A stretch of 64,000 nt of DNA from Corinectria fuckeliana (Eukaryota; Ascomycota; Sordariomycetes; Hypocreales; Nectriaceae), in contig WPDH01000282.1 in assembly GCA_019137255.1 (NCBI GenBank), positions 1-64,000 on the forward strand, given 5' to 3'. Shown in pieces: positions 53,560 to 64,000 of the stretch. Under the pieces are notes generated by a model. It was not told the origin of the DNA, made no database searches, and saw only the letters and a program-made list of their open reading frames with translations. Position 1 is the first letter of the stretch; every line of letters begins with the position of its first letter. The position numbers and the translations under genes are program-made.

Positions 53560-54544
53560 GGTGACGGTGTTTCGAAGATCAAGCTTGAGCAGTTGGGAAG
53601 CGTCACTGTAGGCCACGAGGAATGGATATCAAGAAGGATTACTTGTAGACAAAGGTTTGACAGGATAGGCTTCGATACAAGGTGAAAGAAACCCAGCTCA
53701 AGAGTGGGATGCTGCGTCGTTTTAAGCAGACCCGCTGGCCATGATGGGGTAGCCAACTTTGGAACATTGCGATGCCGGACGGGACAATGCCGTGATTTGT
53801 AAACCGAACTCACTCGGCGGAGGCTTCGGCATTTGTGATAGGTTGCCTCGGATATAAGGTGCTTGTCATCATGTCTTTGCGTGTCACTATGGTATAATTG
53901 TTTATCCATAACGACGTCGAATTCAAAATTTAGTTACCTTCCCTAGAACTGTAGACTATATGAGCATCATGATGTCCTGCTCAGTGCGGCAGTAAGAAAA
54001 ACGGTCCAATAGCTTGCGATTACAGCTCGCTTATCTTAAGCATCTAGTAGGTCGATATCTGAGAGCAAGTTAGCACAGGTCCCCTCGGAGCTCCGGCTGT
54101 TTTCACCTACCCCTCCATCCCACTTCCGACGCAATAGTCTATAGGGTATGTCGAGTGCATATTCGTGACGACATCAACGCCAGAGATGGCGACCCTCTTG
54201 CACGCAGTTGGCAGAAGAAAATATATGTCACAATCATGTTAATATGTCGGATGTCGTTCAATGACGCTTTCCGACGTCTGGTAAACTTCCTAAGACATTC
54301 GTGCGGCCCGGTTCCATCTGACATGCGTCCGGTTAACTGGGGTAGAAATGACCGGCGAGCGGATGTGGGGTCAATGGACCCCGAAGATGTCATGGCGAAG
54401 ACGGCGATATGACGATTGTTACAAAGCGGTTGCCACCCACTTGCGCGCTATAATAATTACGCCGCAGAGTGCTTGGTCATCTATCATCGAAGCCCTCCAA
54501 ATGCTTACCTAAATACACGTTTCCCACATATAAACTCGCCGTTG
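53560..54544. promoter_or_regulatory. Divergent spacer, aldo-keto reductase and SelO
   Basis: 985 bp between divergent start codons. No intermediate gene, repeat or RNA recognised. Confidence 0.5.
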
Positions 54545-56596
54545 ATGCTCTGTCGCGCAGCGCTCCGTCGAGCTATCCCTCGTCCTCCGAAGAACCGATC
54601 AACCATGGCCGCTCCTCTATCCAACGGTGCCCCGACGCCCTCGGCGCAAACGCCCTCTTACGAAGGCGCCTCACTTGCCGACCTCCCCAAGTCGTGGCAC
54701 TTGACCGAATCACTCCCCGCCGACGCTCTCTTTCCGACACCGGCCGACTCACACAAGACTGCCCGAGACAAGATCAGACCTCGACAGGTCCAGAATGCCA
54801 TATTCACCTGGGTGCGCCCGGAGGAACAAAAGGACCCCGAACTTCTCGGGGTTAGCCCGGCTGCTTTGCGCGACCTGGGAATCAAACCTGGCGAAGAGAA
54901 ATCGGAGGAGTTTCGGCAGCTGGTAGCTGGAAACAAGCTGTACGGCTGGAACGAGGAGAAGCTCGAGGGTGGATATCCTTGGGCGCAATGCTACGGAGGC
55001 TTCCAGTTTGGCCAATGGGCTGGGCAGCTGGGCGATGGAAGAGCCATCTCTCTTTTTGAGACCACGAATCCTGCGTCCGGTGAGCGTTACGAACTGCAGC
55101 TAAAAGGTTCCGGCCTGACGCCATACTCTCGCTTCGCTGACGGAAAAGCTGTGCTGCGATCGAGCATCAGAGAATTTGTCGTCTCCGAAGCCCTCAATGC
55201 CTTGCGGATACCCACCACCAGAGCGTTATCCTTGACGCTCCTACCGCACTCTAATGTCTTACGTGAGAGAGTAGAGCCAGGGGCCATCGTCCTACGTTTT
55301 GCCCAGTCTTGGCTGCGGCTGGGCAGCTTCGATATTCTGCGTGCCAGAGGCGATCGTGCCCTGATCAGAAAACTGTCCACGTACATCGCCGAGGACGTCT
55401 TCGGCGGCTGGGACAAGCTGCCTGCCAGGCTGGAAGATCCAGAGAACCCGACAACCTCGCCCCCACCAAAGCGAGGTGTTGCCACTGATGTCACCGAGGG
55501 TCCCGCAGATACTGCAGAGAACAGGATCACTCGGCTCTACCGAGAAATCGTGCGGCGTAACGCCTTGGTGGTTGCCAACTGGCAAGCATATGGGTTCATG
55601 AACGGCGTCCTAGTAAGTCCCTTAACTATGCTGGAGCTTGGCGAACAATGCTGACTGGACATGACACAGAACACGGACAACACCTCTGTCTACGGGCTGT
55701 CGATAGACTTTGGCCCGTTTGCTTTCATGGACAACTTCGATCCTTCGTACACGCCGAATCACGATGACTACGCACTTCGATATAGTTACAAGAATCAGCC
55801 CACAATCATCTGGTGGAACCTCGTCCGGTTGGGCGAGGCTCTAGGGGAGCTGATGGGTATGGGCCCTGACGTTGACGACCCGACCTTCATTGCAGACGGG
55901 GTCAAAGAAGGCTCCGAGGAAGAGACAGCGGGCAGAGCAGAGAAGCTCATTGTTCAAGCTGGCGAGGAGTACAAGGCAACTTTCCTGGCAGAATACAAGA
56001 GACTGATGACTGCTCGGTTGGGACTCAAAACATTCAAGGATTCCGACTTTGACGTGCTCTTCAGCGAGGCACTCGACACCTTGGAGGCCCTTGAGTTGGA
56101 CTTCCATCACTTTTTCCGCCGACTAAGCTCGATCAAGCTGGAGGAAATTGCTACAAAAGAGGCAAGGGAGCAAAAGGCGTCGGTATTCTTCCACAAGGAA
56201 GGGCCACCGAAGAACGTCGACGAGTCCAATGCGAGAGAGCCGCTGGCCAAATGGCTGGCTAGCTGGCGAGAGCGAATTATCGAGGACTGGAAAGAAGCTG
56301 ACGGCGGCGTGTCCGAGGCACGGGAGAACGAGAGGATCCAAGCTATGAAGCAGGTTAATCCTAACTTCGTCCCCAGAGGTTGGATCCTCGATGAGGTTAT
56401 CCGACGCGTGGAGAAGGAGGACGACACCGATGTGCTCAATCGCATCATGCACCTTGCCCTGAATCCCTTCGCAGACTCGTGGGACGGCCGGACATTCAAT
56501 GGCGTCAAGTACGACGGTGACAGCGCGGAGGAGAACCGTTGGACGGCGGACCCTCCCAAGACAGAGAGGGCCATGCAGTGCAGCTGCAGCTCATAG
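54545..56596 (+). CDS. FMP40: SelO/Fmp40 protein adenylyltransferase (AMPylase)
   Basis: Mitochondrial pseudokinase-fold enzyme that transfers AMP to Ser/Thr/Tyr of target proteins, linked to redox control. Two exons, 54545-55612 and 55670-56596; 664 aa. The Arg-rich N-terminus (MLCRAALRRAIPRPPKNR) looks like a mitochondrial presequence; a second in-frame ATG at 54605 (MAAPLSNG) could give a non-imported form. Family motifs: KGSGLTPYSRFADGKAVLRS, SIREFVVSEALNALRIPTTR, then GFMNGVL|NTDNTSVYGLS across the intron and IDFGPFAFMDNFDP (metal-binding Asn/Asp). The end is QCSCSS, with Cys where animal SelO has selenocysteine. Confidence 0.95.
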
Positions 56597-57140
56597 GGCA
56601 GATACAAGCCGCAGTAATTGAAGCATTTTACGGAGGGAACACTTCCCCTCGGGTATGCCAAGGTCTACAACCTCAAGATAGTGAGTGACTGGTGGTATGT
56701 GACGACCGGCGGTAAGAGGCAGCGGTCACGGAGATTGACTCTCTTTCGTGCTTCCATAACGGCGTGGACATTTCTCTAGAGCACAAGATAGAGGAAGACT
56801 TGACTGAAGCAGCAGACCTGCCGAAACAGACCTGAGCACAAGCTCTCCTACAATAAAATGTGCCCGTATACAATTTAATTTGGTGAAAAAGGAAGAAAAA
56901 AAAAACCCCAGAAGCTCGACGGCCCGCAAAATGTACCCAAGACTCGGTTGGAGCGTGATGTGTGGCCTCAGGCAGAGAGGAATTGGTGTCGGCCAATCAC
57001 AGAAGATGTAAATTAATCGCGGACTAGCGCCACTAAATCCATTACCCGAACAGCAGTTCCCTTCGAGACGTCAACGACTGAGCACATATTCGCCGCAACG
57101 GCAAGCAACTTCATCTCTTTCACCCCGTCAAGGCGACGCG
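56597..57140. promoter_or_regulatory. Intergenic, promoter of the complex I subunit gene
   Basis: 544 bp between same-strand genes; no gene seen. Confidence 0.55.
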
Positions 57141-59647
57141 ATGCTCCGACAGTCTCTAGCTCGTTCGGCTTGGCGGACGGGCCGGCGGGCAGCCAATGTC
57201 TCGCGGGCCTTTGCGACGACGATCCAACGACCAGCCGAGGTGGAGCTGACAATTGGTGAGCATCTTTGTGTACGCAGCCATTGACCGTCCGACGGGAGGC
57301 TAACTTGACGGCAGATGGAAAGAAGGTGTCGATTGAAGGTATGCTTTGATGATTGATGTGTTGCGGAGCGAGTTCTCTGACGCCGTTGCAGCCGGTTCGG
57401 CCCTTATCCAGGCCTGTGAGAAGGCGGGCTCGACAGTTCCGAGGTACGTTGATATTGCCCCAACGGGTTTTGACGCCCCTGGCTAACGCTGTCTAGATAC
57501 TGCTACCATGAGTACGATACCTCCGCCCGTCTCTCCCCGACCGAAATATCGCTGACCCTACCCCCAGGAAGCTTATGATTGCCGGTAACTGCCGAATGTG
57601 CCTGGTGGAAGTTGAGAAGGCCCCAAAGCCTGTGGCCTCGTGTGCCTGGCCCGTCCAGCCCGGTATGGTTGTCAAGACCAACTCGCCTCTTACCCACAAG
57701 GCCCGAGAGGGCGTGATGGAGTTCCTCCTCGCGAATCACCCTCTCGACTGCCCCATCTGTGATCAGGGAGGCGAGTGTGATCTCCAGGACCAGTCCATGC
57801 GATATGGCGCCGACCGAGGTCGATTCCACGAGATTGGCGGCAAGCGTGCCGTCGAGGACAAGAATATTGGCCCTCTTATCAAGACGTCGATGAACCGATG
57901 TATTCACTGCACCCGATGTATCCGATTTGCCAACGATATCGCCGGAGCACCGGAGCTTGGCTCCACCGGCCGCGGTAACGACATCCAGATCGGGACTTAC
58001 CTTGAGCAGAACCTTGACTCGGAGATGTCTGGTAACGTTATCGACCTCTGCCCCGTTGGTGCCCTTACCTCCAAGCCCTACGCCTTCCGAGCCCGTCCCT
58101 GGGAGCTGAAGCACACCGAGTCCATCGACGTCCTCGATGGTCTTGGTTCTAACATCCGTGTCGACTCCCGAGGCCTCGAGGTCATGCGCATCCTGCCCCG
58201 CCTCAACGACGACGTCAACGAGGAGTGGATCAACGACAAGTCTCGATTCGCTTGCGACGGCCTGAAGACCCAGCGATTGACAATGCCCCTGGTTCGCCGA
58301 GAGGGCCGATTCGAGCCTGCCGACTGGGAGGAGGCTTTGGGCGAGATTTCGCGTGCCTGGCAAGTGAAGAACCCCCAGGGCAACGAGTTCAAGGTTATTG
58401 CTGGTGCTTTGACTGAGATTGAGTCCCTGGTTGTCGCGAAGGATATGGCCAACAAGCTCGGATCCGATAACCTGGCTCTGGACACACCCAGCGGTAGCCA
58501 GCCCGTTGCTCACGGTGTCGACGTTCGATCCAACTACCTCTTCAACTCCACAATCTGGGGTATTGAGGAGGCTGATACCATCCTGATTGTTGGCAGCAAC
58601 ACCCGGCACGAGGCCGCAGTTCTGAACGCCCGTATCCGAAAGCACTGGCTCCGATCCGACCTCGAAATTGGCGTTGTTGGCGAGACCTGGGATTCCACCT
58701 TCGAGTTCGAGCACTTCGGTGCCGATCACGCCGCCCTCAAGCAGGCCCTGGCCGGTCCCTTTGGACAGAAGCTTCAGAACGCCAAGCGCCCTATGATCAT
58801 TGTTGGCTCTGGTGTCACGGACCACGCTGATGCCAAGGCCTTCTACGAGACCGTTGGTGCCTTCGTCGAGAAGAACGCCGCAAACTTCCGAACTCAGGAG
58901 TGGGATGGTTACAACGTTCTCCAGCGCGAGGCTTCGCGTGCCGGTGCCTTCGAGGTTGGTTTCACTACTCCCTCTGCTGAGGTTGCCGAGACCAAGCCCA
59001 AGTTCGTCTGGCTCCTGGGAGCCGATGAGATCAAGGAGTCCGATATCCCCAAGGACGCCTTTGTTGTCTACCAGGGTCATCACGGTGACAAGGGCGCTCA
59101 GATTGCCGACATTATCCTGCCTGGGGCTGCCTACACCGAGAAGGCCGGTACCTACATCAACACCGAAGGCCGAGTGCAAATGACTCGTGCCGCCACCTCC
59201 CTCCCTGGAGCTGCCCGCACTGACTGGAAGATCCTCCGAGCGGTCAGTGAGTTCCTGGGTGCTCCTCTGCCCTACGACGATGTCGCTATGGTTCGGGACC
59301 GCATGGCTGAGATATCTCCCGCCCTGGCTGCCTACGATGTCGTTGAGCCTGTTGCTCTTCCCCAGCTTAGCAGGGTCCAGCTTGTGGACCAGAACAAGGG
59401 CGCCAAGGTCAGCGGCGAGCCTTTGAAGAAGGTTATCGACAACTTCTATTTCACAGACGTCATCTCGAGGAGGTATGTTGCATTCCCTATTCATTCTACT
59501 ACCTATTCCTTTGCTAACCCTAGATGTAGCTCACCGACGATGGCACGCTGCTCGGCGGCCAAGGCCACTGGTGATCCCCGAACGAACTTGATGGCACCCG
59601 GTATGGAGGAGGATAGGCCCATGGGCCAGGTCGAGTACGGGGCGTGA
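57141..59647 (+). CDS. nuo78: NADH-ubiquinone oxidoreductase 78 kDa subunit (complex I)
   Basis: Largest peripheral-arm subunit of mitochondrial complex I (NDUFS1/NuoG), carrying Fe-S clusters N1b, N4 and N5. Six exons: 57141-57255, 57315-57338 (24 nt), 57392-57443, 57497-57511 (15 nt), 57568-59472, 59530-59647; 742 aa. The N-terminus is an Arg/Ser/Ala presequence. Cluster ligands: Cys in ALIQACEKAG and PRYCYHEKL with GNCRMC (2Fe-2S), HPLDCPICDQGGECDLQD and NRCIHCTRCIRF (4Fe-4S), DLCPVGALTSKPYAF. The molybdopterin-like fold follows without the cofactor. The last intron joins R to SSPTMARCSAAKATG; unspliced reading also stays open but inserts 19 residues. Confidence 0.96.
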
Positions 59648-59921
59648 GGAGGCGACTGTAAACGAATAGAAAGATTCACTTTTTTGTGTCTGGGATGTTC
59701 GTAGTGCTTGTACATATAGGACATCGGGCTTGAGGGGGAAGGTAAATAAGTTGACATGCTGGTACCCCCCTCACGGCGTGAACGTCTTTGAATCAAAGCC
59801 CTTTTATATCGCTCTGATTCTAGTGGGGTGCGTTCTTCCTCTTGTGGAATGGTAGAAAGAACTTTGGTTTCTTCTGTGGAGGTAGATGCCCATGCTGAGT
59901 GCCGGATTGTTTGGCCTGTTC

Positions 59922-60572
59922 CTACTGGGCCTCGCGCTCTAGCTCTTTTTTGAGTTCCTTCTGGTAATGGTCGCGTATCTTGTTGACGTGTTCCTCGTAG
60001 TGTTCCAGGTCTTTGGCGGCCTGGCTTAGGTGGCGTAACAGCTGGTTGGCTGCCCACTCGCGAGGGTTGCAGCTAGTCGAGGGGAAGGCGAGATCTGGAA
60101 TGACGTTGAGGTTGGCATCTCGCGTGGTATCGTACGGCGCCTCCATGTTGCGGATCATCTCGCCGAGGTCATCGGGCTCCCGCTCCAGCTGAAGCCCTCT
60201 CGGCCGCGCGCCCTGGCTAAGCAAGAGGTCCTCCCAGCGGCGTGCGTCCTGGACGATGCGGGCGGCATCGCGGGCCTTCAGAGTGAGCAAGTTGGATTGC
60301 ACGGCGGCGGAGTGGGTGTCGAGCAGGACAAGGATCTCGCGCATGCGGGCGGCGCGCGTGGCGGGCGCGATGAAGGGCGCTGAGATGTCGGAGGTGATGG
60401 GGACGTAGATGGCCGGGACCATGCTGTTGAGCGCTGGGATGATCGGGTAGCCGGCCGGGTCCTTGCTCGAGCCCGGCGGCCGCTCGGGGTTGACGGGGGG
60501 CTGAGGCCCGTTCGGAGCGGCGGCGGCGGTGGGAGCTTCAGCGGCGGGAATTTGGTGTTGAGGTTGCGCCAT
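59922..60572 (-). CDS. Uncharacterised protein with C-terminal coiled coil
   Basis: Single exon, 216 aa; start at the ATG at 60572 (the frame is open further but only from non-ATG codons). The N-terminal ~45 residues are Ala/Pro/Gln-rich and disordered. Residues ~65-110 form a helical region (ARMREILVLLDTHSAAVQSN ... ARRWEDLLLSQ). The C-terminus is strongly helical and charged (LLRHLSQAAKDLEHYEEHVN ... ELKKELEREAQ). No catalytic motif, signal peptide or membrane segment. The shape would suit a small subunit of a coiled-coil complex, but I do not recognise it. Convergent with the complex I gene, 274 bp apart. Confidence 0.75.
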   Translation of the reverse strand: MAQPQHQIPAAEAPTAAAAPNGPQPPVNPERPPGSSKDPAGYPIIPALNSMVPAIYVPITSDISAPFIAPATRAARMREILVLLDTHSAAVQSNLLTLKARDAARIVQDARRWEDLLLSQGARPRGLQLEREPDDLGEMIRNMEAPYDTTRDANLNVIPDLAFPSTSCNPREWAANQLLRHLSQAAKDLEHYEEHVNKIRDHYQKELKKELEREAQ

Positions 60573-61630
60573 GGCTGTTGGGAGGGGAGGGGGGGCGAGA
60601 TGGGACGCTTCTCTGTTGCGGACGAGAACTAGAGCTATCACTCATCGAGGAAATGAGGAAGAAAACCGGCCGTATTCGAAACCCGAAGGTGAAAACCGCC
60701 GCCGGACGGTGGCTTTTGTTGTTGTGTCGCGTTGCAGTTGTCCCGTTTTCATGCGCATTGCGGAGTGGTGCCAGCTTGGAGGTAGAGGGTGCGTGTGGGT
60801 GGGCGGCTCGCCGAGAGCAAGCGCCCGCCGCTGACCGCATCGGTACCTGCATAAAGGGCTTTTGACGTAAGGGCTGTGGCTCGACGGCATGTGAATGAGG
60901 CCGATTACGGGGGGAACGCCAGGTTTTGGGATGGTTGAGGCTGCAGATGCGCGTTTCGTGAGAATGGTGTTCGTCGTTGCATCATGGGTCGACAGTGAAG
61001 AGGATGGGAATGTTTGCCGTTGTAGCTTCATTATGGTTATGGCCATTGGGTAGCTTGGAAATAACATGTTAAAATTAACACGCTCAGGTCAATTCACGGC
61101 AGATCCACGAATTGTTGATTACACAACTTCTATTATAGGTGGGTAGGTGCCTTTACCTAGCTATCATCATCTTTACCAATACGTCACTATGCAAAAAACC
61201 CCGTCACCTTTCGCCTCTAAATCATGGGCTGTGACCCCTTACTCCAAATGCGCCTTGACCTCGTCAATGCTGCAGTCTCCTACCAGCATTGGATGTACTG
61301 TAACGGCCCGTTGTTAGTAGACATTTAGCCTGGCCTATACCGTTCTCCCCAGAGACTAGCATCGATTCTATCCAGTGTATGTCCTAGGCCAGATGGAAGA
61401 GAATACGCGAGACACGTATAATAATATGCTGCGCTATGACCTTTTCTAAAGCCGGCGACGTCGGAGACATCGTCCGGGCGAGAGGGATGAGAAGGTCATG
61501 GAGACATAGCGCTGTGTCCTTCTCTTAGTCGATGGTGTTGCTTCGAGACGGGTTGCCTCCTCGCTGTCTATTTCTCGGGGTTTCGCAACCTCTTGCGGGT
61601 AGCCTGCCGTCGCGTCATGCCAGCATATCA
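60573..61630. other. Intergenic
   Basis: 1.06 kb: upstream region of the unknown gene and 3' flank of the ATG37-like gene. A TAGGTGGGTAGGTGCC-type run lies near 61136-61160. No gene seen. Confidence 0.55.
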
Positions 61631-62619
61631 TCACCGTGATGGGAGGATATTCCGAATGTACTCTCTTACAAGCTTGAAGGCGGCCCTGACGAGGTCCTCC
61701 AGCCGTCGGTCCTTGCGCTTTCGCATCCATATTAAAACGATGGTTAGGATGACGAGGTCGGCGAATATGTGTTTCATCAAGAGCCATGCTAGCCAGCTGG
61801 CCCAGGCCGGGAAGCTGCGCTCCTTCTTAGTCCGCCACTCGCGACCCGTCGTGATTTGTTCCCGCAGCGCGGCCACCTCGGCCGACATGGTCGTCAGCGC
61901 GCGCTCTACCTTACGCTGCCACCGGCTGCCCTTCTGGACTGTGTTCTGTCCGCCCTCCAGCTCGTCCTCCAGGTCCATCTGCCGCTGGGACTGTAGTTCA
62001 GCCTCGTCGTGCTCGCTCATGGGGGAGATGATCTTCATGGGGCCTTCGGGGTCTTCGCTTGGAGTGTCTTGGTAGTGGTGCGATGCGGCCGTGGAGCGGT
62101 TGGCTTTGGGTGAGGAGATGGAGGAGCTGGGGCTGTTGTTTTTGATCTGGTTCCAGACGAATTCGAGTTCATCAACGAGCTCTCTTGCGTCCCTGTGATA
62201 AGGCAAGTAAGTTAGTAGTGCCCAGAGTCCGGAACGAACCCACTCACGGCGTCGTCGCATATCGATGCATGGTATCTACCAGGGCCTCGATATATCTCCT
62301 CTTTGCCTCTGTCCGACTAAGGCCCTTTTGCATATTCCAAGCATCCCACTTGTCCTTCTCACGCTGGAGATCATCGGCGGTCATACCGGCGGCGGCAGTC
62401 GGGCGCTCCATGACGCCGTCGACGTCGCCCTCCATGGCCTGCTTGTAGAGTCCATAGAGTCGGAGGCGGTCGGAAGGTGGCGGTCGCGAGGCACCGGTCT
62501 TGGGAATCTTCTTGACTGTGTTGAGGGCGTGGACGAACACGCGATCTAGTCGGCAGACGTCAGCAGTGGTCGGCAGGATGAGGGAGCCGACATGGCCACG
62601 TACCAACCGAGTCCGCCAT
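61631..62619 (-). CDS. ATG37/ACBD5-like acyl-CoA-binding membrane protein
   Basis: Exons 62619-62604 (16 nt), 62545-62248, 62192-61631; 291 aa. The N-terminal ~100 residues are an acyl-CoA-binding domain: MADSVDRVFVHALNTVKKIP, RLRLYGLYKQAMEGDVDGVM and KDKWDAWNMQKGLSRTEAKR (ligand-binding Tyr/Lys/Trp). A Ser/Glu-rich linker and coiled coil follow (VERALTTMSAEVAALREQI), then one hydrophobic segment at ~234-261 (HIFADLVILTIVLIWM) and a basic tail. This order matches peroxisomal ACBD5/Atg37, a tail-anchored receptor needed for pexophagy. Atg37 identity is inferred from architecture. Confidence 0.82.
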
Positions 62620-63797
62620 CGTGGGCGAAGTGACGAGTGAAGACCCCGCGGCTCCTCAGTACCCAGCTGACGATAGATTCGACGGGTTGTGGCGACACAC
62701 GTTGGATCCAGATACACTTTTTCGGGCCCTGGGCCGTCCGAACCGCGGCTTGGTGGCCGAGACCGAGACACCCCACTGGCCGACCAGATAGATGCAGGGG
62801 GATTGATTAAGCTGGCGGCGTGGACGCGGGAAACAAGAATGATAACAATGGAGTTGTCCCGTACGCCTGGCCGAGCTATCCTACAGCTCCATGGAGAAAC
62901 GCCTGAATCAAGGTCTAAATGAGGGCGTGGTGGAGGGACGAGAGTTGAGTGGACGATGATGATGGTGGATGATGGATGGAGACAAGACAGTTGACGACGG
63001 GGGTCCACTGTCGCACTGGGGACTGCGGAGGCTGTCGGGTGTCCGTTCATCGGCAAATCCAATATGATGGATCCCGTCGTTTTTTGACCTCGGCGCGGCG
63101 CTGGAATTCCAGGCCAGCTAATTAGGGGGTCGATGGCGCCAGCACCACGCGATTACCATTGTAAACCCTCCCCTAGAACGGCTACTTAAAACGTCTGGAT
63201 GGAGGCGCTGTGCGAGCCTGGAATGCTCCGCTCACCACCAGAATCTGCAGTGACGTCCCCAAGGCACGTGAAGCCGTGAGACAGAAAACAAATCGGACCC
63301 CTGCGATTTCTCCATGTTTAATTTCTAGGAAGCCAATTCCCATGCATGATTATGATGTGCTCCCCCGCAATTTTAGCGGACTCGGCCGAGGTGCTTTTCT
63401 TGGGGAGAGGAACCTCCCGCCATGACGGATGGAACCTGTCTGCCACTACTCCGTACCAAATGACAGATTGCTTCAATGTAGTGATGTATTAAGTCCGCTG
63501 CTTTGGTTCGAGGCTGCAGTTGATTTGGCATTCCTAACAAAGCATGCAAGGCAAATCTCATCGTCAAGCATACAATGTTTGATTTAGGGGTATATCATAA
63601 TCAAGGCATGATAAATTGATTTGTTCTTCATTTTGTTCTTCATGCACTCCTCCGGTATCGCGTAAGTTGGCTGCCAAGTGCGGGTATCAGTTGCAGCCAA
63701 TTTTGTACGCAACACGTCCTCCGTATGGAGTCTACATGCACTCATGCAGTGCTGACAGTTGACTCTGCTCGTTCCCCTAAACCAACCATTGACGAGC
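62620..63797. other. Intergenic
   Basis: 1.18 kb between the ATG37-like gene's start and the 3' end of the last gene. Short frames only. Confidence 0.55.
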
Positions 63798-64000
63798 TCA
63801 TGTGGCAGCTTGATCTCCCCTTTCCTCCTCCAATGCCTTCTGCTCTTGGAAGGCCTTTTTCTTGCCCCCATACAACGCCATTAACTTCTTGTTCTGTAAC
63901 GCCATTGTTGCTGCTTTTTGACCTGCTTCCTTTTTCTTCAGCGCTGTTCCTACGCCCAATAACAGGTTCGTTTCTCCCCATCCGTCGAGATAAACACCCA
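63798..64000 (-). CDS. 3' end of a gene with a dsRBD-like C-terminus (partial)
   Basis: The last ~66 codons are in the window and the rest lies beyond the right edge. The frame reads VYLDGWGETNLLLGVGTALK, then KKEAGQKAATMALQNKKLMA and a Lys/Glu-rich tail ending QAAT before the TGA at 63800-63798. The G-x-G-x5-KKEA-x3-AA-x2-AL pattern matches the last strand and helix of a double-stranded RNA-binding domain. A mitochondrial ribosomal protein of the mL44/Mrpl3 type (RNase III-like plus dsRBD) is one possibility. Overlapping open frames in the other phases lack this pattern. Confidence 0.5.
   Translation of the reverse strand, partial: GVYLDGWGETNLLLGVGTALKKKEAGQKAATMALQNKKLMALYGGKKKAFQEQKALEEERGDQAAT

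Noticed and set aside
57503..59494. 663-codon open frame on the minus strand
   Set aside because: Exactly antisense to the complex I 78 kDa gene; its low-complexity Gly/Val/Leu composition follows from the sense codon bias.

Overview
This window is nuclear DNA from a filamentous ascomycete, most likely a Sordariomycete. Genes are compact, with short introns (about 50-100 nt, GT-AG ends, frequent CTAAC branch points). The conserved proteins are fungal: a GET5/MDY2 of the filamentous type, Byr4, a Cys-type SelO, mitochondrial complex I 78 kDa subunit, HSP60, cofilin and UFD1. Coding sequence is GC-rich, leaders are pyrimidine-rich, and intergenic DNA carries scattered TACCTA/TAGGTA runs. No tRNA, rRNA, CRISPR array or intact transposon was seen. 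Species cannot be fixed from the sequence alone.

Layout. 0-6.4 kb: 3' part of a coiled-coil gene with near-identical 35-residue repeats, then a nuclear-looking protein whose C-terminus resembles the AFF4/Ebp1 scaffold of the super elongation complex. 8-17 kb: GAPDH (minus), a 4.3-kb gap, LIN1 (minus) and UFD1 (plus) head to head. 17.5-36.5 kb: the most unusual part, about ten small genes with a single Myb/SANT-like helical domain. A-E are on the minus strand and F-J on the plus strand, diverging from a 2.9-kb gene-free spacer; one unrelated coiled-coil gene (K) lies inside. 37.7-48.8 kb: HSP60, cofilin, GET5/MDY2 and NOP2 (head to head) and BYR4. 50.3 kb: a 214-bp inverted-repeat element. 51-64 kb: XRCC4-like gene with a GC-AG intron, aldo-keto reductase, SelO, complex I 78 kDa subunit, an unknown gene, an ATG37/ACBD5-like acyl-CoA-binding membrane protein and, at the right edge, the 3' end of a gene with a dsRBD-like C-terminus.

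How genes fit together. Most genes outside the Myb/SANT block are unrelated housekeeping genes. The block has two related subfamilies. Subfamily I (A, B, E) shares one gene plan: a ~155-nt first exon encoding the helical domain, two phase-2 introns, a middle exon opening with a QH-containing motif, and a short last exon. C and D have only the first exon, each with its own leader-like upstream sequence and an intact phase-2 splice donor that would fit gene B's second exon. They may therefore be alternative first exons supplying different DNA-binding domains to one tail, or truncated duplicates; RNA data would decide. Most proteins of the block carry SUMO-consensus (hydrophobic-K-x-E) motifs and mixed basic/acidic tails, suggesting chromatin or transcription roles.

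All exon borders were assigned by eye from splice signals, reading frame and expected protein sequence.
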